A DNA stretch of 64,000 nt from an uncultured Clostridia bacterium (GTDB lineage: Bacteria; Bacillota; Clostridia; Lachnospirales; Lachnospiraceae): assembly GCA_947643415.1 (NCBI GenBank), contig CANRWA010000006.1, forward strand, positions 1 to 64,000, given 5' to 3'. The notes under the pieces were generated by a model. The model had not been told where the DNA came from, ran no database searches, and saw only the letters and a list, made by a program, of their open reading frames with translations. The translations under genes and the position numbers were made by a program. The number at the start of each line of letters is the position of its first letter. The first letter of the stretch is position 1. Shown piece after piece: positions 1 through 8,656 of the stretch.

Positions 1-398
1 GAAATTCCGTATTTATGCGGTTTTTCGGCTATTATGGCTTTGAACGCTCCTCTTTTATGAGAAAGAGGATCATCCAACTGTTGTCAGACAGTTATGAACT
101 GGTGGAGGCCGGTTCCAGTATATCAGCAATCAAGATCATAACAACAGCCCCGCCAGATCTGGTTCTTATGGATTATGAAATGCCTGTTTGTGACGGCAGA
201 CAGACGCTGGAGATGATGCGCTCCGACCAGGACACTGCCAAAATCCCCGTTATATTCCTTACTGGGAAAGGTGACAGGGAAAGCGTCAAAAAGGTTATGT
301 CATTGAAACCGGAGGGATATCTCCTCAAGACTATGGCAGATGAAGATATAAAGAAAAACATTGATGATTTCTTCGGCAGGCAGAATATAGATAATTAG
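1..398 (+). CDS. Response regulator receiver domain, 5'-truncated by window edge
   Basis: A receiver (CheY-like) domain that ends the protein. The frame is open to the first base of the window, so the true start is outside it. The phospho-acceptor strand reads VLMDYEMP, with the Asp in the usual place, and the conserved Lys is in GYLLK near the C-terminus; the Thr of IFLTGK is the usual signalling Thr/Ser. The helix SSFMRKRIIQLL is typical of receivers, where it normally follows an Asp-Asp pair. Here the residues before it are GFER, so the metal-binding acidic pair looks altered, unless a frameshift lies just outside the window. No output domain follows: the stop comes 10 residues after the last helix. 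It may be the C-terminal receiver of a larger protein. Downstream, a perfect hairpin at 449-490 may act as a transcript end. Confidence 0.75.
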   Translation, partial: NSVFMRFFGYYGFERSSFMRKRIIQLLSDSYELVEAGSSISAIKIITTAPPDLVLMDYEMPVCDGRQTLEMMRSDQDTAKIPVIFLTGKGDRESVKKVMSLKPEGYLLKTMADEDIKKNIDDFFGRQNIDN

Positions 399-850
399 AA
401 TCAGATAGGAAATAGCTAGCGTACACAGACTGATAAGCTGTGGCTGGCGCAACGGCGCCAATTTAAATCCGTTCAAATTGGCGCCGTTGCTCTAGTACAA
501 CAAAAATTAAGTCTTTGATACATTCACGCAGAATTCAAGATCACTTTCTGTATCTGAAACATAGAAGAAATTACGATAATGAGTCCACGAAAGTATCGCT
601 CCATAAATAGTAATTGTCTACTTTTAAACGTTAATTAAGATATTAGTATCGGGGTCATATACTGTGCCTGCCATATCTTCAGTTATTTTTCCAAAATAAG
701 TATAACCAAGTCGTGTCAAATGAACTATTGCTGGCATTTGTTGTAACAGACAATGGATTTTATTTGCAGCTTACCACTGTTAAGGTGTCACTTTTTACAA
801 ACACCTAATACTGCATTTAAAGGACACGAAAAAAGAGATGCCGAAGCACC
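399..850. other. Intergenic stretch without a gene
   Basis: These 452 bases hold the 449-490 palindrome and AT-rich sequence. No reading frame with a ribosome binding site or recognisable protein was seen on either strand. Confidence 0.6.
449..490. repeat. Palindromic GGCGCC-type repeat, copy 1
   Basis: A perfect 16-bp stem (449-464 with 475-490) around a 10-base loop; each arm contains GGCGCCAATTT or its complement. No T-run follows, so it is not a classical terminator. The 19-bp segment GTTCAAATTGGCGCCGTTG recurs at 6572-6590, and the left-arm sequence recurs with one change at 18639-18656. Confidence 0.7.
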
Positions 851-1066
851 TCAGTTATACATTCTATGATTAACATTCAAAGCAATCATTGCAATGACCT
901 TTTCAATCGGCGGTTCTTTTCCGTCTGGTGCAACTGTCTTCCAAAAAGTCATCGCTTTCGGTTCAGAACTTTTCATTGCTTCCCGAATAGCAAACCGCAT
1001 TTCTTCTTTCACTACTTTTTCGGTTGTTCCACTTACTTTTGCTATTTGTCTAAAAATGTCGTTCAC
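851..1066 (-). CDS. Small Spo0A C-terminal-domain-like DNA-binding protein
   Basis: A 71-residue protein started by GTG at 1066, eight bases behind a strong AGGAGG. The sequence aligns by eye with the last two thirds of the Spo0A effector domain: QIAKVSGTTEKVVKEEMRFA resembles the Spo0A helix-turn-helix segment around IAKKFNTTASRVERAIRHA, and the tail with KEPPIEKVIAMIA resembles KPTNSEFIAMVA. There is no receiver domain, so any activity would not depend on phosphorylation. Short free-standing proteins of this kind are annotated in Lachnospiraceae genomes as Spo0A C-terminal-domain proteins; their role is not established to my knowledge. Two TGTCGAA boxes lie 70-90 bases upstream, which suggests control by Spo0A or by itself. 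It is monocistronic, with lysS transcribed the same way but more than 300 bases upstream. Confidence 0.6.
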   Translation of the reverse strand: MNDIFRQIAKVSGTTEKVVKEEMRFAIREAMKSSEPKAMTFWKTVAPDGKEPPIEKVIAMIALNVNHRMYN

Positions 1067-1371
1067 TTCTACTTCCTCCTAGGTTTATTAGTTATATCTA
1101 TCGCCAGCAGTTATTGTTATAACATATCCATTCTGTCGAAGTCCCAAAAAATTTGTCGAAAGCTGAAATTTTCTATACTAAAAAAGAAAGTCCATCGATT
1201 ATGACAGACTTTTCCAAAAAATATTATCTACACAACTTCTAATTGTATTTCCATTCATTTTAGAAAATGGACAATCCCGATTGGAATTGCCCACTCATTG
1301 TACTAATTATGCGATTTTTCTTGCCTGCACCGATTTCTGCATCAAATGATATAAGTTTGATATAAATTGAG
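1067..1371. other. Intergenic region upstream of the mini-Spo0A gene
   Basis: 305 bases carrying the two 0A boxes (1134-1160) and AT-rich DNA. No additional reading frame with a plausible ribosome binding site was found. Confidence 0.55.
1134..1160 (-). promoter_or_regulatory. Tandem Spo0A boxes (TGTCGAA x2)
   Basis: TGTCGAA occurs at 1134-1140 and again at 1154-1160, 20 bp apart and so on the same helix face. TGTCGAA is the consensus 0A box bound by phosphorylated Spo0A. A TATAAC at 1116-1121 on the minus strand could be the -10 element of the downstream gene at 851-1066. Binding is inferred from the motif only. Confidence 0.55.
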
Positions 1372-3279
1372 CTAATACAACTTTGCACCTGCTGGAATAT
1401 GGTCATCTACCATCAGAAGATGAAGCTTTTCTTCGCCTTCTTCTTCGTGAATAGCGCTGAGGAGCATGCCGCAAGAGTCAATGCCCATCATAGCTCTCGG
1501 TGGAAGATTTGTGATAGCAATAAGAGTCTTTCCAACCAGTTCCTCCGGCTCGTAATAAGCGTGAATACCGCTTAAAATGGTTCTGTCTGTGCCTGTTCCG
1601 TCATCAAGAGTGAACTGTAACAGCTTCTTTGACTTTGGTACTGCAACACACTCTTTAACCTTTACTACACGGAAATCCGACTTGCTGAATGTATCAAAGT
1701 CTACCAATTTCTCAAATAAAGGCTCAATCTTTACTTTAGAAAAATCAATCTTCCCAGGCTCAGCTTTCACTTCTTCAGCAGCCTTAGATTTTACATCATT
1801 TTTCTTATTTCCATCATTTAAGGTCTTCATCGTGGGGAAAAGCAATACGTCCCTTATCGCTGGCGAATCCGTCATCATCATCACCATACGGTCAATGCCG
1901 AAACCAATCCCTCCTGTAGGGGGCATACCGATATTCAAGGCATTGAGAAAATCCTCATCAATATGGTTCGCTTCCTCATCCCCCTGTGCAATCAGTGCCT
2001 CCTGTGCCTCAAAACGTGCTCTCTGATCAATCGGGTCATTTAACTCAGAATAGGCATTTGCCATCTCCCAGCCATTCATAAAGAACTCAAATCTCTCCAC
2101 ATAGTCCGGGTTGTCCGGCTTTTTCTTCGTAAGAGGAGAGATTTCAATGGGGTGATCCATGACAAATGTGGGCTGGATCAAATGATCTTCCACATATTCC
2201 TCAAAGAAGAGATTCAGAATATCTCCTTTTCCATGCCGTTCTTCATATTCAATCTGATGTTCTTTTGCAATCTTCTTTGCCTCTTCCGTATTCTTTATCT
2301 CATTAAAATCTACTTTGGCATACTTCTTAACTGCATCCACCATAGTGATCCGCTCAAAGGGCTTTGACAGATCCATCTCGTGTTCCCCATAGGTGAGAAT
2401 CTCTGAACCAGTCACCTCTTTTGCTACATAACGGTACAGGTTTTCTGTCAGATCCATCATACCGTGATAATCCGTATATGCCTGATACAATTCCATCAAT
2501 GTAAACTCTGGATTGTGCCTGGTGTCAAGGCCTTCGTTACGGAACACACGGCCGATCTCATATACCTTTTCCATACCGCCAACGATAAGCCTCTTTAAGT
2601 ACAGTTCAAGAGAGATGCGGAGTTTCAGATCCTCTCCCAGTGCATTATAATGAGTTTCAAATGGTCTTGCTGCGGCTCCGCCTGCGTTCTGTACCAGCAT
2701 CGGAGTCTCTACCTCCATAAAGCCCTGTCCATCCAGATAGTTTCGGACACTCCGCAGTACTTTGGAACGCTTTACAAAAGTATCCTTTACATCCGGATTC
2801 ACGATCAGATCCACATAGCGCTGACGGTAACGGATATCCGTATCGGTCAAGCCATGGAACTTCTCTGGCAATATCTGCAGGCTCTTGGACAACAGAACCA
2901 CCGTCTGGGCATGAACAGAAATCTCACCTGTCTTTGTCTTAAACACTTCACCTGTGATAGCCAGAAGATCTCCCACATCATATTTCTTAAAATCTTTATA
3001 AGAATCCTCTCCAATACTGTCACGTGCCACATATGCCTGAATATCCCCCTGCAGATCCCTGAGATTACAGAAAGACGCCTTACCCATAACCCGCTTGAAC
3101 ATCATACGTCCGGCTACCGTAACTGTCTGTCCCTCCAGCTCGTCATAATGATCCTTTATTTCAATAGAGTGATGCGTCACATCACATTTTGTGATCTGAA
3201 AAGGGTCTTTACCTGCTTCCTGGAGATTGGCAAGCTTCTCTCTTCTGACCTTCAACAACTGATTTATATCATCTGCCAC
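1372..3279 (-). CDS. lysS: Lysyl-tRNA synthetase, class II, with C-terminal tRNA-binding domain
   Basis: Charges tRNA-Lys with lysine using ATP in the cytoplasm. The N-terminal OB-fold anticodon-binding domain spans about residues 50-150. The class II catalytic core follows, with motif 2 at FRNEGLDTRHNPEFTLME and motif 3 at GGIGFGIDRMVMMM. Bacterial LysRS normally ends near residue 500, but this protein has 635 residues. After a charged linker (about 500-527) comes a second OB fold starting DFDTFSKSDFRVVKVKE, with LVGKTLIAITNLPPRAMMG, the signature of the Trbp111/EMAPII-like domain usually found at the end of methionyl-tRNA synthetase. The start is GTG at 3279 behind GAGAGGA. It lies 19 bases downstream of greA and is probably co-transcribed from the promoter at 3813-3841. 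Confidence 0.95.
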   Translation of the reverse strand: MADDINQLLKVRREKLANLQEAGKDPFQITKCDVTHHSIEIKDHYDELEGQTVTVAGRMMFKRVMGKASFCNLRDLQGDIQAYVARDSIGEDSYKDFKKYDVGDLLAITGEVFKTKTGEISVHAQTVVLLSKSLQILPEKFHGLTDTDIRYRQRYVDLIVNPDVKDTFVKRSKVLRSVRNYLDGQGFMEVETPMLVQNAGGAAARPFETHYNALGEDLKLRISLELYLKRLIVGGMEKVYEIGRVFRNEGLDTRHNPEFTLMELYQAYTDYHGMMDLTENLYRYVAKEVTGSEILTYGEHEMDLSKPFERITMVDAVKKYAKVDFNEIKNTEEAKKIAKEHQIEYEERHGKGDILNLFFEEYVEDHLIQPTFVMDHPIEISPLTKKKPDNPDYVERFEFFMNGWEMANAYSELNDPIDQRARFEAQEALIAQGDEEANHIDEDFLNALNIGMPPTGGIGFGIDRMVMMMTDSPAIRDVLLFPTMKTLNDGNKKNDVKSKAAEEVKAEPGKIDFSKVKIEPLFEKLVDFDTFSKSDFRVVKVKECVAVPKSKKLLQFTLDDGTGTDRTILSGIHAYYEPEELVGKTLIAITNLPPRAMMGIDSCGMLLSAIHEEEGEEKLHLLMVDDHIPAGAKLY

Positions 3280-3298
3280 TTTTCTCTAGTCCTCTCTC

Positions 3299-3781
3299 TT
3301 AATTTTTGTGAAAATCCAGAATCTCATATTTGATAACGCCAGCCGGGGTCTCCACCTCTACTGTGTCACCCTTCTGTGCACCGATCAGTGCCTTGCCTAC
3401 CGGTGACTCGTTGGATATCTTGCCCTGCAGGCTGTTAGCCTCCGTAGATCCGACGATCTTATACTCCATCTCCTCATCAAATTCAAGATCACGTATATTG
3501 ACTGTACAACCTACATTGATAATACTGGAATCTGTATCATCATCCACGACCACTTCCGCATTCTTCAGGATCTTGTCAATCTCCTCGATGCGAAGCTCGA
3601 TATCACGCTGCTCTTCTTTTGCAGCATCGTACTCTGCGTTCTCAGACAAATCACCCTGCTCTCTCGCCTCTTTGATCTTCTGTGCTACTTCCCTGCGGCG
3701 GTTCACCTTCAGTTCATGCAGCTCATCTTCCAATGCTTTCAGGCCTTCGTAGGTCAAAATATTTTTCTTTGTCTCTGCCAT
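3299..3781 (-). CDS. greA: Transcription elongation factor GreA
   Basis: Binds the secondary channel of RNA polymerase and stimulates cleavage of backtracked transcripts. At 160 residues it has the standard length. The N-terminal antiparallel coiled coil (about 1-75) carries the tip signature EAREQGDLSENAEYDAAKEE, which includes the acidic residues that coordinate the catalytic metal. The C-terminal FKBP-like domain includes NESPVGKALIGAQKGD. The ATG at 3781 follows AGGAGG. It is the first gene of a two-gene unit with lysS and has a consensus sigma-A promoter directly upstream. Confidence 0.96.
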   Translation of the reverse strand: MAETKKNILTYEGLKALEDELHELKVNRRREVAQKIKEAREQGDLSENAEYDAAKEEQRDIELRIEEIDKILKNAEVVVDDDTDSSIINVGCTVNIRDLEFDEEMEYKIVGSTEANSLQGKISNESPVGKALIGAQKGDTVEVETPAGVIKYEILDFHKN

Positions 3782-3812
3782 TCTATTACCTCCTAGGATT
3801 TTACATCGTTAT

Positions 3813-3841
3813 ATTATAACGTAACAGAGCCGAATTGTCAA
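3813..3841 (-). promoter_or_regulatory. Sigma-A promoter of greA-lysS
   Basis: On the minus strand, TTGACA (3841-3836) and TATAAT (3818-3813) are separated by exactly 17 bases: perfect consensus at both elements. The -35 box abuts the stop codon of the upstream beta-helix gene, so the two units are packed but independently promoted. Confidence 0.85.
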
Positions 3842-6295
3842 TTATCCCACGATCTTCGCAGCAGAACCAGTAGGAACTACCGGATCTTTATTATCGTCTT
3901 TCTTTTCCCCGATCAGTAGTTTTTCACTCTTTGCATCCGTATCATCTTCGGTTTTACGTATTACGATATACTGGAAATCTTCATCTGTTATATTTACCAC
4001 CGTGTTTTCCTGCATCTTCTTCCAGTTATCATCTGAAATCACACAGGAGGAATCCGGATAACCCGCATCCTCTGCGTCCTCTGTAGTAGCTTCGCAAGAC
4101 AATGTAACACGGATCGGGTAATAATGGAGGGTATCAAATGTGTTTCTTGTCACAACCGGGTTGATCACCCCTCTCAGGAATACTGCCACATACCTTGTCT
4201 GATTTCCCTTATCATTCAGTTTACCATCTTCCAGTGACTGTGTATTTTTAAATATATTATCCTGGATCTTACAGTCCTTCCAGTTCAGGGCACGGACTGC
4301 CGCATTATAGGTGCCATCAATGACATTTCCTGTCACCTGTACATTCTCATGATAAAGCAACTGGCTTCCATTGGCAGAATAAGTGTGGCTCCCCACTGCT
4401 GTTCCAATATTCCGGAATGAATTATTGCGGATATAGATGTTTTTACAGACAGTCTTGTCATGCGCTGACCAGTCATAATTAAATCCCTTTGTTACCTCAT
4501 CCGTTCCATCTACATTAATACATTCTTTGTAACTCCTCTTCTGCTCATCCGGACGGAACACGATAAAGGAACAGTTCTCCACTACTACATTATTTGACGA
4601 ATTCAATTCGATAAAGTGCAGCCCATTCTGGTTTGTAAAGGTAATACCTCTTATCGTAACATTCCTTGTATGCCCCATTACGATCGCCATAGAACTTATC
4701 ACGTCAGCACAATCAATCCTTGCGCTTCCGGTTCCCAGGAGCTTTACATTATTAGAACCGTTGTATCCTGTAACCGTTGCTTTGGTTCCGTCTTTCGAAG
4801 GAGGTACTAAGGTAAATACTGATTTTGCATAGGCAACATCTGCTGTCTTATTAGTACCTTTCCTCATAATAACCCCATCCTTTAAGGTTACAGTAACATT
4901 AGATGGGATACAGATATTGTTAGTCACCTCATACGTACCGGCCTCCACAGTGACCGCTCCGCCGCCAGCATACTCAAGCTGTTCCATGTAGGAACGGAAC
5001 ACATAATATACTTTTTTGCTGGCATAATTGGGTTCGTCCATATATTTCTCATGATATGGCAGTGTATTTACAGTAATCGTAAAATTCTTGTCTGTCTTAT
5101 TCATGAAATAGAAAAGCCTGGTATTATTCAGTGGCACATAATAATGTGTCAGGTTGGAAATCACATTATTCTGCATCTCATTGATGGATGCCGGAGAGAT
5201 TGCCGAATTACCGGCTGCCATCGTACTTCCCGTGCCACTGTTCTTCGCCGTTCCAAAATACATTGCATATTCGCAGGAAAGAATGGTATTCCCTTTGATG
5301 AGCGGATTCACCATACCCAGTCCCCTGACAAAATTCTTTGTCGGTGCTTTTCCTGCAGTCTTGATCATTTTATTGTTGGTAATGGATGGGGCATTCCAGT
5401 CAATGCCATAAACAACATATTGGGCGGTATCCCTGAAAGTATTGCCTGTAATGTTAATACCTTTCTGGTAATACATCCCTGTCCCCACAGCTACATGCTT
5501 TGTCGTTCCGATACAGGAATTCATAGCATAGAACGTATTGTTACTGATGGTGATCCCGCTATTAACGGTGTTGTCAAGTTTGCTCCATTTTCCAGAGAAT
5601 CCATTAATGGTCTTATTGATGGTTTCCAGACGGATCGCCAACTGGGATTTTACAGTTGTCTTGTCTGTTCCGCCATAGAATTTACATTTCGTCACAGTAA
5701 CATTATTGGAACCTTCCACCCAAATATAATTACTGTTGTTTTTGTTCCTGAACTGAATATTTGATACAGTAAGCCCTTTGGCATGTCCAGCATAGATCGC
5801 TGTGGCACCGCTGATCTTCCCCATATCAATCTTTACTGTACCGCTTCCCTTGATAACAACATTGGAAGAAGCCTTATATTTGGCAATCTTCGCCTTCTTC
5901 TTCGATTTGCTCTCTGATATCATCTGAAACATAAATTTTGTGCTTTTCAGTTTCTTCGTCCCTGTCTTTTTTGTCTTAAGAAACTTTACTCCCGTATTGC
6001 ACTGGATCGTTACATTAGATGGCACATACAGAGTACATGGGATCTTATATGTACCCTTTTTCAATTTCAGTGTTCCTCCGGTCTTGCCCAGTTTTGTCAG
6101 GTAGGACTGAATCGTATAATAATGTTTCGTATTTTTATTATACGTCTTCAGTTTCTTGATCTTTTTGTCAATCGGAGTTGTCTTAGTAGAAATCGTATAT
6201 TTTTTGGCTTTTGCCTCTGCCTTGTTCCCAGTAAGCAAAAAACACATACATAGAATGAATAGAACTCCCATTAACTTCACCCAATTTTTTTTCAT
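3842..6295 (-). CDS. Secreted duplicated right-handed parallel beta-helix protein
   Basis: An 817-residue exported protein. It begins with a signal peptide (MKKNW then a hydrophobic run LMGVLFILCMCFLLTG, cleavage likely after AEA near residue 28). The body is two homologous halves, about residues 30-400 and 405-780. Each opens with a block containing GTY-x-(I/V), then PSNVT, and continues into coils of the pattern NNVTVTKCKF, GINITGNTF, NVVVENCSF and NPVVTRNTF, which are right-handed parallel beta-helix repeats of the pectate-lyase/NosD kind. No lyase or hydrolase catalytic set could be placed with confidence, and no sortase signal or cell-wall-binding repeat is visible, so it is probably released or loosely bound. 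A carbohydrate-related role fits the nearby arabinanase but is inference. It is monocistronic, with RBS GAGGGA before the ATG. Confidence 0.7.
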   Translation of the reverse strand: MKKNWVKLMGVLFILCMCFLLTGNKAEAKAKKYTISTKTTPIDKKIKKLKTYNKNTKHYYTIQSYLTKLGKTGGTLKLKKGTYKIPCTLYVPSNVTIQCNTGVKFLKTKKTGTKKLKSTKFMFQMISESKSKKKAKIAKYKASSNVVIKGSGTVKIDMGKISGATAIYAGHAKGLTVSNIQFRNKNNSNYIWVEGSNNVTVTKCKFYGGTDKTTVKSQLAIRLETINKTINGFSGKWSKLDNTVNSGITISNNTFYAMNSCIGTTKHVAVGTGMYYQKGINITGNTFRDTAQYVVYGIDWNAPSITNNKMIKTAGKAPTKNFVRGLGMVNPLIKGNTILSCEYAMYFGTAKNSGTGSTMAAGNSAISPASINEMQNNVISNLTHYYVPLNNTRLFYFMNKTDKNFTITVNTLPYHEKYMDEPNYASKKVYYVFRSYMEQLEYAGGGAVTVEAGTYEVTNNICIPSNVTVTLKDGVIMRKGTNKTADVAYAKSVFTLVPPSKDGTKATVTGYNGSNNVKLLGTGSARIDCADVISSMAIVMGHTRNVTIRGITFTNQNGLHFIELNSSNNVVVENCSFIVFRPDEQKRSYKECINVDGTDEVTKGFNYDWSAHDKTVCKNIYIRNNSFRNIGTAVGSHTYSANGSQLLYHENVQVTGNVIDGTYNAAVRALNWKDCKIQDNIFKNTQSLEDGKLNDKGNQTRYVAVFLRGVINPVVTRNTFDTLHYYPIRVTLSCEATTEDAEDAGYPDSSCVISDDNWKKMQENTVVNITDEDFQYIVIRKTEDDTDAKSEKLLIGEKKDDNKDPVVPTGSAAKIVG

Positions 6296-6467
6296 CGCTT
6301 GTTCCCTCTTTTCTTAATTTTAAGATTTGTTTCATAGTATAAAGAGAAAATGCGTCATTTTTGTTACGAACCAGCAAAAATGATTGTTCCTTTCCATACC
6401 CTGTCCAGAGCAACGGTTTTGTACTCTCTGTTGTCCGGCATATGATTATGCAGAATAACGAAAATTA

Positions 6468-6496
6468 TTGCGTTTGCTTCCTATTCATTGTATAAT
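6468..6496 (+). promoter_or_regulatory. Probable promoter of the chemoreceptor operon
   Basis: TATAAT at 6491-6496 lies 17 bases downstream of TTGCGT (6468-6473). The -10 is perfect and the -35 is weak. The transcript would include the palindrome at 6558-6595 in its 5' leader. Confidence 0.5.
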
Positions 6497-6557
6497 ATCA
6501 ATAATCCATAAAATTAAACTGCAGATAGAATCCCTAGTAGATTATCTGTCTGCCAAT

Positions 6558-6595
6558 TAGCTCAACGGCGGGTTCAAATTGGCGCCGTTGAGCTA
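6558..6595. repeat. Palindromic GGCGCC-type repeat, copy 2
   Basis: A perfect 13-bp stem (6558-6570 with 6583-6595), 15 bases before the RBS of the chemoreceptor gene. It shares 19 identical bases with copy 1 at 471-489, but its left arm differs, so the two stems are independently perfect. Confidence 0.7.
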
Positions 6596-6620
6596 GCTCA
6601 TTTATGTTAGGAGGGTAAGT

Positions 6621-8645
6621 ATGAAAAAGAAAAAAACAGATGAGCAGAATGCCAGACAAACTGAACATAATGGAAAAAACGGCTCCATCAAGACAAAGAT
6701 CATTGGTATCACCATACCGATCATTGCCATACTGGTAATTGCCATGATATTACTGGCGTATACCATTTCCAGCCGCATTATTAAAACGAATGCCAGAGAC
6801 CTGTTAGATTCCTCTATCAGTTACCAGTCCTCCAGCATCGCCGCCTGGCTGGACGAGAATTTATCTGCCTTTTCCATGATGAAACATAATTTTGAGAAGA
6901 CGCAGCCAACCACTGAGGCATTACAGAAAGTTCTGGATTCTACCTATGGCTATAATTCAAATTATCCGGATGGGCTCTATATCGCCGACCTTCAGGGGAA
7001 TGTGATGAAAGCCGCCGCATCCAGGAAAAATTATACAGATGTAACGAATTCTATGTGGTTCAAGGAAGGACTGACCAGGGTAAATATGCGGTTTGGCACT
7101 GCCTATAAGAATGCAGAGGGTGAGAATATTGTCAGTGCCTCAGCGGTCTTAAATGATGGCACAAATAATATCCGTGTCATTTCCGGTGACGTTTCCCTTG
7201 CAAGGATTACCATCATCGTAAACTCTTTTGTGAAAATGGATGATGCCACTGCCTTTTTGGTAGATTCCAGGGATGGTACGATTCTGGCGCACCGTGACCC
7301 TTCCCTGGTTTCCCAAAAGCTGGATGTATCTAATACAGATCCTTTGATGTCAGCAGTGGCAGGTAAATTAAAAGAGCGCAATTACGAAGGATGCGACCTT
7401 GCTGATAACCTGGTTGGCTTTGATATGGTAGATGGAACGAACTGGGTGCTGGTTTCCTATATACCAGAAAAAATTATCCACGCAGATGTGAACAGACTGG
7501 GGACCCAGATGGGATTCCTTGCCGTTATCGTACTGGTGATTCTGATCGTGGCAATCGAACGTGTCATACATATGATTGTAAAACCAGTGCGCAGCCTGAC
7601 AAATACCATTACTACCATGGCAAGCGGGGACTTCACCATTGATGTAAATGCAAAGGGCCGCGATGAAATCGGTAAAATGGGACGCAGTGTAGAGAACTTT
7701 ATCCTATCGATCCGGAGCATGCTCCACCAAATCCGGGGCATTTCTGACCAGGTATCCATCCAGTCTGAGACCACCAGCGGATTATCCAGCGATATGTATG
7801 ATTCAACACAGATACAGGCAGACTCCATGTCCAAGCTGAACAACACTGTCGACCAGCTCTCTGAGTCCATTATGGATATTGCTGAAAATGCCACTTCCCT
7901 TGCCATGGCAGTTGCCGATACACGGACTACCAGCGTACAGTTGGAAGACTGTATCAATCATACGGTGTCTGCTTCAGAAAAGGGAAAAAGTGATATGAAT
8001 CATATTAATGCTGCTATGGATAATATCAGCATCTCCATCCAGAAATTAGACGCTGCCATCGGCAAGGTAGGTACTGCTTCAGAAGAGATTACAAATATTG
8101 CTTCCGTCATTGGCAATATTGCCGAAGAGACAAACTTACTGTCCCTGAACGCTTCTATCGAGGCGGCAAGGGCAGGGGATGCCGGCAAGGGCTTTGCAGT
8201 AGTCGCTTCTGAAATCAGTAAGCTGGCACAGACCAGCACCGATTCGGTAGGTAATATAGTAAGCCTTATCGGAGAGATCACCGGCCTGGTGCAGGAGACA
8301 GTAGAACAGGCAGCGGAAAGCATCAAAAACATTGATGAGAGCAGTGAGATGATTGATACTGCTTTGAAAACCTTTGATGAAATTTTTGATGATATTCAGA
8401 CGACAGGTGAACTGATCAAGAAGATTATGAAAAAGATGGAAGATGTCGATGATGTAGCCTCCAACGTAGCTGCCATCTCGCAGGAACAGGCAGCCAGCAC
8501 AGAGGAAATTCACGCCACATCAGAAAACATGGTTGTCCAGGCAAATAACATCGCTACCAGCAGCCAGTCTGTCTTAGAGGACGCCAAACAGCTCTCTGAC
8601 AGTGCAAACACACTGACAGAACAGGTTGCACAGTTCAAAATATAA
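6621..8645 (+). CDS. Methyl-accepting chemotaxis protein with dCache-like sensor
   Basis: A membrane chemoreceptor of 674 residues. The first membrane segment lies at about 27-48 ([20 protein letters not shown]). The extracytoplasmic region (about 50-290) looks like a double Cache sensor, with [15 protein letters not shown] and [20 protein letters not shown]. The second membrane segment is at about 297-315, followed by HAMP ([20 protein letters not shown]). The long cytoplasmic coiled coil contains the CheA/CheW-binding hairpin tip [18 protein letters not shown]. Ligand is unknown; dCache sensors bind amino acids, organic acids or sugars. The RBS is AGGAGG. The sugar-binding lipoprotein gene starts 11 bases downstream, so the two are probably co-expressed and may sense the same compound. 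Confidence 0.93.
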   Translation: MKKKKTDEQNARQTEHNGKNGSIKTKIIGITIPIIAILVIAMILLAYTISSRIIKTNARDLLDSSISYQSSSIAAWLDENLSAFSMMKHNFEKTQPTTEALQKVLDSTYGYNSNYPDGLYIADLQGNVMKAAASRKNYTDVTNSMWFKEGLTRVNMRFGTAYKNAEGENIVSASAVLNDGTNNIRVISGDVSLARITIIVNSFVKMDDATAFLVDSRDGTILAHRDPSLVSQKLDVSNTDPLMSAVAGKLKERNYEGCDLADNLVGFDMVDGTNWVLVSYIPEKIIHADVNRLGTQMGFLAVIVLVILIVAIERVIHMIVKPVRSLTNTITTMASGDFTIDVNAKGRDEIGKMGRSVENFILSIRSMLHQIRGISDQVSIQSETTSGLSSDMYDSTQIQADSMSKLNNTVDQLSESIMDIAENATSLAMAVADTRTTSVQLEDCINHTVSASEKGKSDMNHINAAMDNISISIQKLDAAIGKVGTASEEITNIASVIGNIAEETNLLSLNASIEAARAGDAGKGFAVVASEISKLAQTSTDSVGNIVSLIGEITGLVQETVEQAAESIKNIDESSEMIDTALKTFDEIFDDIQTTGELIKKIMKKMEDVDDVASNVAAISQEQAASTEEIHATSENMVVQANNIATSSQSVLEDAKQLSDSANTLTEQVAQFKI

Positions 8646-8656
8646 GGAGGTTTAAA

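Larger units (their letters stand above)
6296..6620. other. Divergent intergenic region between beta-helix gene and chemoreceptor
   Basis: 325 bases with promoter elements for both neighbours and the GGCGCC-type palindrome at 6558-6595. For the leftward gene a minus-strand TATACT is seen at 6343-6338. No coding sequence is evident. Confidence 0.6.

Noticed and set aside
2650-3333. Long plus-strand open frame inside lysS
   Set aside because: Antisense shadow of lysS with no RBS and an unnatural composition; the minus-strand gene is certain.
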